Assembly: GCA_007130675.1 (NCBI GenBank)
Contig: SLSB01000452.1
Coordinates: 1 to 10,762, forward strand
Reading direction: 5' to 3'
DNA length: 10,762 nt
DNA from: Candidatus Hydrogenedentota bacterium
GTDB lineage: Bacteria > Hydrogenedentota > Hydrogenedentia > Hydrogenedentales > SLHB01
In this document: piece after piece, positions 1 through 6,441 of the stretch
Position numbering within the stretch: position 1 is the first letter of the stretch
How the letters are laid out: every line of letters starts with the position of its first letter
The notes under the pieces: model-generated
Told to the model about the DNA's origin: nothing
Databases searched by the model: none
Seen by the model: only the letters and a program-made list of their open reading frames with translations
Program-made: the position numbers and the translations under genes

Positions 1-422
1 ATCCCGCCAAGGTGTTCATGGGGGACGCGGGCTCGATGTTTCTCGGGATCTTTCTGGCTTCCGAAATGCTCGATGCCGCGTCGCACGCCACCGCCCTGAC
101 GACAATTTTGATGCCCCTGGTCGTCCTTGGCATTCCCATTTTCGATATGCTGCGCATCATGCTCACCCGGGCCCGCACATCGGGGCGCATTTTCACGGCG
201 GACAAGAACCATATTCACCACAGGCTGCTGACGCTGGGACTTTCGCATCGCGAGGTCGTGCTTTTCATGTACGGACTCAACGTGTATATGGGGATCATGG
301 CTTTCTTGTATCAGCATGTCGCGAAGGAGTATCGCGGTTTGTACATCTTCAGCATTGCCCTGTTCCTGTTCATGGCCTTCTACCTTACGTGCCGTGACCA
401 TCGCAAGAACTCCGAACAGTAA
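1..422 (+). CDS. WecA/TagO-family undecaprenyl-phosphate sugar-1-phosphate transferase, C-terminal fragment
   Basis: The reading frame is open from base 3 and ends at TAA 420-422, leaving 139 residues; the start is outside the window. The family transfers a sugar-1-phosphate (typically GlcNAc-1-P from UDP-GlcNAc) to undecaprenyl phosphate at the cytoplasmic face of the inner membrane, the first lipid-linked step of O-antigen, teichoic acid or capsule synthesis. Two hallmark motifs are visible: FMGDAGSMFLG near the fragment start (the conserved GDxGS loop) and ADKNHIHHRL at about residues 67-76 (the HIHHRL loop). Hydrophobic helices lie at about 33-50, 87-103 and 112-127, and the protein ends in a short basic, polar tail, so this looks like a normal family C-terminus. 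The exact sugar cannot be told from this part. The next gene starts 28 bases downstream on the same strand, so co-transcription is possible. Confidence 0.88.
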   Translation, partial: PAKVFMGDAGSMFLGIFLASEMLDAASHATALTTILMPLVVLGIPIFDMLRIMLTRARTSGRIFTADKNHIHHRLLTLGLSHREVVLFMYGLNVYMGIMAFLYQHVAKEYRGLYIFSIALFLFMAFYLTCRDHRKNSEQ

Positions 423-450
423 ACACAGGATACGCCGGGAGAATATGACC

Positions 451-1368
451 ATGGAGACGATCGAATACGGCGGCTGGCCCAATTGCATTCGCCTCACAAA
501 CGGGACCTTCGAACTTGTGGCCACCACGGACGTGGGGCCGCGTATCATGCGCTTGGGCTTCACCGACGGGCAGAACCTCTTCAAGGAAGTCGAGGAACAT
601 CTGGGCCAGACGGGCGGAGACGAGTGGCGCAGCTACGGCGGCCACCGACTCTGGCACGCGCCCGAGGAGGCTCCGCGAACCTATGCGCCTGATAATGGTC
701 CTGTTCAGCACACCTGGGATGGCGAGGCTCTGGTCTTGTCGCAAGACGTTGAAAGCGCAACGGGCATCAAGAAAGACATTCGCATCCGCTTCTTGAAGGA
801 CAACGCCACTATTCGCGTAGAACATACAATAACGAACACCAACTTGTGGGACGTGACGCTTGCCCCGTGGGCGTTGTCGGTCATGGCGCAAGGCGGCCGC
901 GCGATTCTTCCTAACGAGGAGTATCGGCCGCATCCCGAGTATCTCTTGCCCGCCCGGCCGCTTGTGGTATGGCACTACACCGACATGAGCGACCCGCGAT
1001 GGCTTTGGGGAGAGAGGTATATCCAGCTCACGCAGGACCCTGAAGTCGGCCAAGACAAGCAGAAGATTGGCGCGCTCAACAAACAGGGGTGGGCTGCTTA
1101 CGTGCTCGATGGCGAGGTGTTCGTGAAGCGCTTCGCCTGTATCGAAGGCGCCGACTATCCCGACTATGGCTGCAATATGGAGATTTACACCGACGGCAGC
1201 ATACTCGAGGTCGAAACTCTCGGCCCACTGACCCAGCTTGCCGCCAACGGCGGGACCGTAACCCACGTCGAGCACTGGGGACTTTTCAAGGCAGATGTCT
1301 CAGAAGACGAAGACGCGATCGGCGAGGTCCTGCTCCCGCTGGTGGAGCAGATGCCGCCGGTTTCGTGA
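451..1368 (+). CDS. Galactose-mutarotase-like fold protein (DUF4380-like), function unknown
   Basis: The protein has 305 residues and no signal peptide or membrane segment, so it is probably cytoplasmic. The start at 451 is preferred because GGAG at 438-441 sits 9 bases upstream; ATG 445 is in frame but only 3 bases from that site, and the frame also stays open back to 316 inside the previous gene, where there is no ribosome site. The opening (GPRIMRLGF at 29-37, then NLF at 42-44), GGHRLWHAPE at 63-72, IRVEHTITNTN at 121-131, and LEVETLGP (252-259) followed by HVEHW (272-276) resemble the beta-sandwich aldose-epimerase/mutarotase superfamily, in particular DUF4380-type proteins. That assignment is from pattern memory. 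In true mutarotases a His and a Glu catalyse ring opening; H65, H69 and E255 are candidates here, which is inference. It may bind or interconvert a sugar, possibly linked to the upstream sugar-phosphate transferase, but no substrate can be named. Confidence 0.8.
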   Translation: METIEYGGWPNCIRLTNGTFELVATTDVGPRIMRLGFTDGQNLFKEVEEHLGQTGGDEWRSYGGHRLWHAPEEAPRTYAPDNGPVQHTWDGEALVLSQDVESATGIKKDIRIRFLKDNATIRVEHTITNTNLWDVTLAPWALSVMAQGGRAILPNEEYRPHPEYLLPARPLVVWHYTDMSDPRWLWGERYIQLTQDPEVGQDKQKIGALNKQGWAAYVLDGEVFVKRFACIEGADYPDYGCNMEIYTDGSILEVETLGPLTQLAANGGTVTHVEHWGLFKADVSEDEDAIGEVLLPLVEQMPPVS

Positions 1369-1418
1369 GGAAGGCGGCCACCCCATACAGATCGAGCTCT
1401 AAAGCCTCGGAAAGATAG

Positions 1419-2696
1419 TCAGCGTTCTCGAATATCATACGCATACATATTATCGGCATGGCGCACGTAGAGGCGGCCGCCGCAGACAACCGGATGCGCC
1501 CAATATAACCCGCGCCCACCGCTGGGGACTTCGAACGAACTGACCTCTTCGAAGTGTTCGTGTGTAGCGCGAACGAGTCTCATTGTGCCGCGCTCCTCGA
1601 GCAAGTAGAGCATTCCGTCGGCATACGTGAGCGAGCCCTTGCCGCGTTCGTTCCAGAGCTGTTCGCCCGTCATGAAGTCCAGGCAGAACCACCCCCGCTC
1701 ATTCTGCCCCGCGCCGTAGAGATACCCCTCGTGCAGAATGACTCCTCCGTGATGGTTATCCATAAGCGGACTTCTCCACACGGTTTCGGTTGTGACCCCG
1801 TTGTCTGAGGGAAGAAGCCTTAGGAGCATGCTGCCCCAGCCGTATCCGCTCGATGCGAACACGTAACCATCATGAAAGATGGGGTTCGTGCAATTGTTCG
1901 ACCGGGCATTGCGCATGGGTTCCTGCCAGAGCAGCCTGCCCGTTTCGGCATCGACGCCATATAAGTACGCGGCACTCATACTGAGCACCTGGCGAAATCC
2001 TGCTGCATCGACGACGATGGGTGAATGGTAGGCTGCGCCGCCGGAAATCGCGTCGTTGGCCCAGATGACATCTCCGGTTGTCTTGTCCAGACACACCATA
2101 AAGGCTTTTCGACCCGCCGGGTTGACATAGAGCCGGTCTCCGTCAACGAGCACGGATTCGCTGTAGGCATACTGCGGCATTGGCGCCTCGAACTCCTCGC
2201 GCATATCGAGTGACCACCTCACGTCGCCCGTTTCTGCGTCAAAGGCCGTAAGCAGCCCTGTTTCGCCAACGTGGTAGAGGTTCCCCTCGTCGAACGTGGG
2301 CGTGCTTCTGGCGCCGGTGTAGGCCCGGGCGTGTGCTCTCGCGGATTCCCACGCCTCTCCGTTCGGTTGCTTCCACAGCAACTGGCCGTCGAGATCGTAC
2401 GCATAGACAAACGTTTGATTGTCGGCTGTTCCCGCCGTGAAGAGTTTTCCACCGGCGATGGATACGGAGCTGTACCCCTCGCCGAGACCCGTGATCGTCA
2501 ACACGTTGACGGGTCCGTCTTCCGGCCACGCTTTCAGCAGACCGGTTTCAGTGGATTTGTTCGTGCGGTCCGGGCCATGAAAACACGGCCACTCGAAGCG
2601 CTCATCGACTTGCGCAATCGCCGAAAATGACAGCGAGGCACAAAGCATCACCACAAAGAAGACAGGGAATTCCGGACGGAATTGAAGGCCATTCAT
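1419..2696 (-). CDS. Secreted PQQ-like beta-propeller repeat protein (BamB-like fold)
   Basis: The protein has 425 residues. The start at 2696 is set by an excellent ribosome site on the minus strand (CGGAGAAATCTG then ATG, with GGAG 7 bases away) and by the signal peptide that begins there. The frame continues upstream to 2840, but that part is Arg/Cys-rich and lacks a ribosome site. Residues 1-28 form a signal peptide with a hydrophobic core around PVFFVVMLCA and probable cleavage after SAIA. The mature protein opens with WPCFHGPDRTNKSTETGLLK (36-55) and GLGEGYSSVSIAGG (70-83), a signature of exported PQQ-like proteins common in planctomycetes and relatives. Propeller blades show as repeated xTGxxxW units at about 102-108, 155-161, 206-212, 251-257 and 343-348. 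Such propellers often serve as protein-binding scaffolds; true PQQ binding cannot be asserted, and no cytochrome-c or alcohol-dehydrogenase motif is present. It is convergent with the mutarotase-like gene, with a 50-base gap. Confidence 0.9.
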   Translation of the reverse strand: MNGLQFRPEFPVFFVVMLCASLSFSAIAQVDERFEWPCFHGPDRTNKSTETGLLKAWPEDGPVNVLTITGLGEGYSSVSIAGGKLFTAGTADNQTFVYAYDLDGQLLWKQPNGEAWESARAHARAYTGARSTPTFDEGNLYHVGETGLLTAFDAETGDVRWSLDMREEFEAPMPQYAYSESVLVDGDRLYVNPAGRKAFMVCLDKTTGDVIWANDAISGGAAYHSPIVVDAAGFRQVLSMSAAYLYGVDAETGRLLWQEPMRNARSNNCTNPIFHDGYVFASSGYGWGSMLLRLLPSDNGVTTETVWRSPLMDNHHGGVILHEGYLYGAGQNERGWFCLDFMTGEQLWNERGKGSLTYADGMLYLLEERGTMRLVRATHEHFEEVSSFEVPSGGRGLYWAHPVVCGGRLYVRHADNMYAYDIRER

Positions 2697-2986
2697 CAGA
2701 TTTCTCCGAGTTTTTGCAGACTCCGGCAATCGAGGTTTCCTGCCACAAGAGCAACAGGCCCCGGCATTCCAAAGGAAAGTGGCCCGCGAGATCTTCGGGC
2801 TCCGATGCGCCCATCGAAACGAAGCGCGCGGCTGGCGCAACTCTCGGAGGACTTTTTACCGCATACGGGTGCAGGGATCAAGTATCGTCTGTTGAAACGG
2901 TGCGCGTGGGCAGTACGTAGCTGACGGACTACAACTGCGAATGACTCCGCGTGACGCGAAAACTTTCCGCAGTCACCGTGCATGTT

Positions 2987-3015
2987 TTGCAGTCCGTGCT
3001 AAGCCCAGTTATAAG
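2987..3015 (+). promoter_or_regulatory. Candidate sigma70-type promoter upstream of pntAA
   Basis: TTGCAG (2987-2992) and TATAAG (3010-3015) are 17 bases apart. The -10 box matches the consensus at five of six positions, while the -35 box matches only in its TTG. Transcription would start near 3022. An imperfect direct repeat (GCAGTCACCGTGC at 2969-2981 and GCAGTCCGTGC at 2989-2999) overlaps the -35 region at about two helical turns, which could be an activator site. This is sequence resemblance only. Confidence 0.4.
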
Positions 3016-3052
3016 GACACGCAACCATATTGGACCCGAGGCAGACCCTGAA

Positions 3053-3084
3053 GAGAGGGCGTCTTTTCGAAAGACGACGCTCTC
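3053..3084 (+). other. Stable RNA hairpin in the pntAA leader
   Basis: GAGAG (3053-3057) pairs with CTCTC (3080-3084), and CGTCTTT (3060-3066) pairs with AAAGACG (3070-3076). The apical loop is TCG, and a small internal loop lies between the two helices. No T-tract follows, so this is not an intrinsic terminator. Upstream, CCCT (3046-3049) can pair with AGGG (3056-3059), which would disrupt the lower helix; the two structures exclude each other. An AGGAGGGAAAG stretch follows directly (3087-3097). This could be a leader regulatory element or part of a small RNA, but I do not recognise a known family. Confidence 0.4.
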
Positions 3085-3148
3085 CGAGGAGGGAAAGTCA
3101 CGGCCCGGCGCTGAAGTATGTTTAGATCAAAAAAAGTTGTGTCGAAGG

Positions 3149-3179
3149 TTGTAACTCGTTCTTTTACAATGCATTGTAA
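3149..3179. repeat. 16-bp perfect palindrome with an additional TTGTAA half-site
   Basis: TTACAATGCATTGTAA at 3164-3179 is its own reverse complement. A further TTGTAA lies at 3149-3154. The three half-sites therefore read TTGTAA, TTACAA, TTGTAA, with start-to-start spacings of 15 and 10 bases. The arrangement fits an operator for a dimeric repressor (TetR, MarR or GntR type), about 230 bases before pntAA. No regulator gene is in the window, so the role is inferred. Confidence 0.45.
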
Positions 3180-3408
3180 TGCCGCTGGCAGATGGTAGCC
3201 GGACACGAAAGCAGTTTGATGTGAAAGCCGCGGGGCGTTTGTGGGATTTGCATGGTGCAACCCGGTGCGCTGTCAAAGACCCGCGAGATACATCCCGCTC
3301 GTCCACTCGCTGCGGGAATAATCGCGGCTCTTTTGCTGTAGCTCGTATGTAAGGTGCTTTTGCTTCACGCGTGGTGATGGAGTGCCGCAGGGAAGGACGC
3401 AGTAGGTC

Positions 3409-4554
3409 ATGCATATTTTTGCCCCTCTTGACACAACACCTAGGGAAACCCGCATTTCACTCGTGCCGGATACGGTGTCTCGGTTGACTCGCAAGGGCCT
3501 CGAGGTGACTGTGGAAACCGCTTCTGGCGCCCGATGCGGTTTTGCCGACGGCGATTACGAGAAAGCGGGCGCCACCGTTGCCGCTGATCGCGTCGAGGCT
3601 CTGTCGAACGCCGACATCGTGTTGCGGCTGCACAAACCGCCTGTGGACGAAATCAGAGCCATGAAGCGCGGAGCCATTCATGTCAGCTTTCTTGATCCTT
3701 TCCACGAGTCCGAACTTATTGACGCGCTGACGTCGTCGGGTATCAGCGCGGTAAGCATGGAGATGATCCCGCGCACGACTTTGGCGCAGAAGATGGACGC
3801 GCTGAGTTCGCAGGCCAATCTCGCGGGCTATGTGGCCGTGATCCTGGGTGCATCGCGGCTTCCTCTCGCGATGCCGATGATGATGACCCCTGCTGGAACG
3901 CTCAAGCCCGCCCGGGTGTTCGTGATCGGGGCCGGGGTTGCAGGTTTGCAGGCCATTGCCACCGCCAAACGTCTCGGGGCGCGGGTTCATGCATTTGACA
4001 CGCGGCCCGTGGTGGAAGAGGAGGTGCAGTCGCTCGGCGCGCGTTTTGTGAGAGTGGATTTGGGCGAGACCGGACAGACCGAGGCCGGCTACGCGCGCGA
4101 GCTGACCTTGGAACAGCAGGCCAAACAGCGCGAAGCTATGGCGGATGTATGCGCGCAGTCTGATCTGGTTGTGACGACGGCGAAACTCTTTGGAAGACGC
4201 GCGCCGCTCATTGTTACCGATAACATGCTCGAACGCATGCGGCCGGGCAGTGTCATTGTTGACCTTGCCGTTGAAACGGGCGGCAATGTCGAGGGCGTGC
4301 AACTGGACGAGGAAGTCGAGCGGCATGGGGTGCGTGTGTTGGGCTACGGCAACCTCGAGGGCCGCGTTGCGCTTCACGCCAGCCAGATGTATTCGGCCAA
4401 CCTCGGCAACTTCGTTGAACATTACTGGGATGCCGACGAAAAGCGTTTCGAGCTTGATCCCAATGACGAGATCATTCGGGGGTGTCTGATTACGCATGGT
4501 GGGGCGATTGTGAATTCCGTGATTCGCGAGTTTCGCGGCGGGAAGGAGGGATAG
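3409..4554 (+). CDS. pntAA: NAD(P) transhydrogenase subunit alpha part 1 (soluble NAD(H)-binding domain I)
   Basis: The protein has 381 residues, full length for the split alpha-1 subunit. It is the soluble domain that binds NAD(H) and passes hydride to NADP+ on the beta subunit, driven by proton entry. The N-terminus (ETRISLVPDTVSRLTRKG) is the alanine-dehydrogenase/PNT N-terminal domain. The dinucleotide fold shows as GAGVAGLQAIATAKRLGA from residue 174. The nicotinamide-site segment PRTTLAQKMDALSSQANLAG keeps R122, Q127, D130 and S133, which I align from memory with the Rhodospirillum rubrum Arg127, Gln132, Asp135 and Ser138; the usual second Arg of ISRAQ is Leu125 here. VIVDLAVETGGNVEG is also typical. 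AAGGA at 3393-3397 lies 11 bases before ATG, a slightly long spacing. It is the first gene of a three-gene operon; pntAB begins 5 bases after its stop. Confidence 0.96.
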   Translation: MHIFAPLDTTPRETRISLVPDTVSRLTRKGLEVTVETASGARCGFADGDYEKAGATVAADRVEALSNADIVLRLHKPPVDEIRAMKRGAIHVSFLDPFHESELIDALTSSGISAVSMEMIPRTTLAQKMDALSSQANLAGYVAVILGASRLPLAMPMMMTPAGTLKPARVFVIGAGVAGLQAIATAKRLGARVHAFDTRPVVEEEVQSLGARFVRVDLGETGQTEAGYARELTLEQQAKQREAMADVCAQSDLVVTTAKLFGRRAPLIVTDNMLERMRPGSVIVDLAVETGGNVEGVQLDEEVERHGVRVLGYGNLEGRVALHASQMYSANLGNFVEHYWDADEKRFELDPNDEIIRGCLITHGGAIVNSVIREFRGGKEG

Positions 4555-4559
4555 AGCGC

Positions 4560-4856
4560 ATGGGCGAGTTTATTCTGCTGTTGTTTACATTTGTGCTGGC
4601 GATTTTTCTGGGATTCGAACTGATTTCGAAGGTGCCGGCCACGCTGCACACCCCGCTGATGTCGGGCTCGAACGCGATTTCAGGAATCACCATCGCCGGG
4701 GCCCTTATCGCCGCGGGCGCTACCGACAGCCACTGGCTCAGCGTGGCACTCGGGACCGCCGCAGTGGCCTTCGCCACCATCAACGTCGTGGGCGGGTATC
4801 TCGTGACCGACCGCATGCTCGCCATGTTTAAAAGCAAGCAAGGAGGCCGGTCGTGA
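4560..4856 (+). CDS. pntAB: NAD(P) transhydrogenase subunit alpha part 2 (membrane domain II)
   Basis: The protein has 98 residues, the normal size for the small membrane subunit of three-subunit transhydrogenases. Start ATG 4560 follows AAGGAGGG (4543-4550) at good spacing; the same frame is open upstream, but that stretch overlaps pntAA and has no ribosome site. About three transmembrane helices are visible, at 3-22, 39-54 and 57-81. The conserved segment SKVPATLHTPLMSGSNAISG (23-42) carries His30, in the position of the conserved LHTPLM histidine of the alpha subunit. The C-terminal VVGGYLVTDRMLAMFK is diagnostic. With PntB it forms the proton channel in the inner membrane. Confidence 0.95.
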   Translation: MGEFILLLFTFVLAIFLGFELISKVPATLHTPLMSGSNAISGITIAGALIAAGATDSHWLSVALGTAAVAFATINVVGGYLVTDRMLAMFKSKQGGRS

Positions 4857-6247
4857 GTGCCGTTCAAATTATCTCGTCGCTCAGCTATATCCTGGCTTCG
4901 GGTCTTTTTATTTTCGGGCTGAAAATGCTGAGTTCCCCGGCGACAGCGCGGCGCGGGAACTTGGTTTCTGCCGTCGGGATGTTGATAGCCGTCGTCGCTA
5001 CCTTGGCAGGAGGCGACATAATCAGCTACCAATGGATCGTGGTCGGCGTCATTGTCGGCGCGCTTGTCGGAGCATCCGCGGCCTTGCGCGTTCCCATGAC
5101 GTCGATGCCGGAGTTTGTTGCGCTGTTCAATGGCTTTGGGGGCATCGCCAGCCTGCTGGTGGGCTGGGCCGAGTATCACCGGTCGGTGACCGCCGCTGCC
5201 GAGATACCGTTTGCCACGGCGCTGCCGATATATCTGGCGGTGCTAATCGGCGGGGTTACTTTCACGGGCAGCCTGATTGCCTATGCCAAACTCTCTGAGA
5301 AGATTGACGGGAAACCGACGCTGTTTACCGGCCAGCAAATTCTTAACGCCACTATTCTCATCGGGGTTGTGGCCTGTCTTGTGGCCTTTGTGGCAAGTCC
5401 AACGGGCCCTTACGCATACTGGTTTGTCGGAGGAGCCATCGGGCTGTCGTTCGTGCTGGGCGTTCTGGCCACCATTCCTATCGGCGGGGCAGACATGCCT
5501 GTGGTGATCTCGCTGCTCAACAGTTACTCGGGGTTGGCGGCTTGCGCAGCCGGATTCGTCATCAGCAACACCGTGCTGATCGTTTCCGGCTCGCTGGTCG
5601 GGGCCAGCGGCATTATTCTCACCAACATCATGTGCAAGGCCATGAACCGGTCGCTTCCCAATGTACTGTTCAGCGGGCTCGGGGCCGCTGTGAAAGCGGG
5701 CAAGGGATTCCATGGTGAAGCAAACCCGATTACGGCGCCTGACGCGTACTTCATCCTCGAGGCGGCCGGGTCGGTGGTGTTTGTTCCCGGCTACGGCATG
5801 GCAGTGGCGCAGGCCCAACACGTTGTGCGCGAGCTGGGCGAATTGCTCGAGAAAAACGGCGCCGAAGTCAGCTACGCCGTACATCCCGTCGCGGGCCGCA
5901 TGCCCGGGCATATGAACGTGCTTCTGGCCGAGGCCAATGTTCCCTACGAGGAGCTTGTCGAGATGGACGAGATAAATCCACGTATGGACAACGTGGATGT
6001 GGCCGTGGTCATCGGAGCGAACGACGTCGTTAATCCCGCTGCGCGCACCGACGAGTCGAGTCCGATCTACGGCATGCCAATCATCAATGTCGACCATGCC
6101 CGGACCGTGTTTGTGTTGAAACGGTCGCTGCGCTCGGGGTTTGCCGGTGTCGACAACCCCCTGTTTTTCAACGAGAACACGCGCATGCTGTTTGGCGATG
6201 CGAAACAGAGCATTTCGGCCCTGGTCACCGAGTTCAAAGAGATGTGA
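4853..6247 (+). CDS. pntB: NAD(P) transhydrogenase subunit beta (membrane domain II plus NADP(H)-binding domain III)
   Basis: The protein has 464 residues, essentially the usual length (E. coli PntB is about 462). It starts at GTG 4853, overlapping the pntAB stop by four bases (GTGA), with AGGAGG at 4841-4846 six bases upstream; translational coupling is likely. Residues 1 to about 270 contain many hydrophobic helices forming the proton channel with PntAB. Domain III binds NADP(H): PGYGMAVAQAQ from about residue 312, HPVAGRMPGHMNVLLAEA from 344, GANDVVNPAA from 388, and KRSLRSGFAGVDNPLF from 423. The complex couples proton entry to hydride transfer from NADH to NADP+ and so supplies NADPH. 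At the channel position where E. coli has His91 (LHSF in my memory) this protein has Asn93 (VALFNGF), a variant I believe is common in the split-alpha type. Confidence 0.97.
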   Translation: MSAVQIISSLSYILASGLFIFGLKMLSSPATARRGNLVSAVGMLIAVVATLAGGDIISYQWIVVGVIVGALVGASAALRVPMTSMPEFVALFNGFGGIASLLVGWAEYHRSVTAAAEIPFATALPIYLAVLIGGVTFTGSLIAYAKLSEKIDGKPTLFTGQQILNATILIGVVACLVAFVASPTGPYAYWFVGGAIGLSFVLGVLATIPIGGADMPVVISLLNSYSGLAACAAGFVISNTVLIVSGSLVGASGIILTNIMCKAMNRSLPNVLFSGLGAAVKAGKGFHGEANPITAPDAYFILEAAGSVVFVPGYGMAVAQAQHVVRELGELLEKNGAEVSYAVHPVAGRMPGHMNVLLAEANVPYEELVEMDEINPRMDNVDVAVVIGANDVVNPAARTDESSPIYGMPIINVDHARTVFVLKRSLRSGFAGVDNPLFFNENTRMLFGDAKQSISALVTEFKEM

Positions 6248-6279
6248 GCACGTGGTTGCTCGGGCAATGCCGTCGGCAT
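6246..6279 (+). terminator. Two small hairpins after pntB, weak terminator candidate
   Basis: GAGCA (6246-6250) pairs with TGCTC (6257-6261), and ATGCC (6267-6271) pairs with GGCAT (6275-6279). The first hairpin overlaps the pntB stop codon. Stems are only 5 bp and no T-tract follows, so intrinsic termination is doubtful. They may instead protect the 3' end of the operon message. Confidence 0.2.
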
Positions 6280-6338
6280 CAGGGGAAACTCCGTTCGAGT
6301 AGGACATAGTCTCCGGCACCACACGACACGCAAACACT

Positions 6339-6367
6339 TTGACATGCCAAGCCGGTTGTTCTACACT
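6339..6367 (+). promoter_or_regulatory. Sigma70-type promoter of the acyl-CoA dehydrogenase gene
   Basis: A perfect TTGACA (6339-6344) and TACACT (6362-6367; four of six consensus matches) are exactly 17 bases apart. The predicted transcription start near 6374 leaves a leader of about 68 bases. It lies in the 194-base gap after pntB, so the dehydrogenase gene probably has its own promoter and is not simply part of the pnt operon. Confidence 0.6.
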
Positions 6368-6441
6368 GGGCATCTAATCATAATCTGGCCGTTTGCAAGA
6401 ACTTACGTTGTAACGGCGACGCGGAAACCCGGAGAAATGCC

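Larger units (their letters stand above)
2697..3408. other. Long gene-free divergent intergenic region
   Basis: This stretch of about 710 bases separates the minus-strand propeller gene from pntAA on the plus strand. The short open frames in it (under about 100 codons) have no ribosome site, no recognisable protein pattern and mutually overlapping frames, so I call none. It should hold the promoter of the propeller gene in its left half, although I found no convincing -35/-10 pair on that strand. Its right half holds a plausible plus-strand promoter (2987-3015), a strong hairpin (3053-3084), clustered TTGTAA half-sites (3149-3179) and a small inverted repeat, TTGCA-TGG-TGCAA, at 3248-3260. 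If the promoter is real, pntAA has a leader of nearly 390 bases, or a separate small RNA is made here. Confidence 0.6.

Noticed and set aside
385..1275. Long minus-strand open frame (296 codons) opposite the mutarotase-like gene
   Set aside because: It is an antisense shadow caused by GC-rich codon use. The plus-strand protein has recognisable family motifs and a ribosome site, while the antisense product shows no family pattern.
2697..2840. N-terminal extension of the propeller protein to an upstream ATG
   Set aside because: A strong ribosome site and a classic signal peptide both place the start at 2696; the extension would bury the signal peptide.
3046..3100. Hammerhead-ribozyme-like core: CTGAAGA at 3048-3054 followed by a hairpin
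   Set aside because: CTGAAGA fits the CUGANGA box, but the bases after the hairpin read CGAGG rather than CGAAA, and I find no cleavage-site strand able to form the other two stems.
3085..3110. RNase P RNA-like GGAAAGTC motif
   Set aside because: The GGGAAAGTCACGG string recalls the 5' P4 region, but no matching ACAGAA/P4 3' half, specificity domain or expected length is seen downstream.
2951..3154. Small plus-strand open frame of 67 codons in the leader region
   Set aside because: It has no ribosome site, crosses the hairpin and candidate promoter, and has no recognisable sequence character.
5243..6373. Minus-strand open frame of 376 codons opposite pntB
   Set aside because: pntB is unmistakable on the plus strand; the antisense product is His/Arg-rich with no recognisable pattern.
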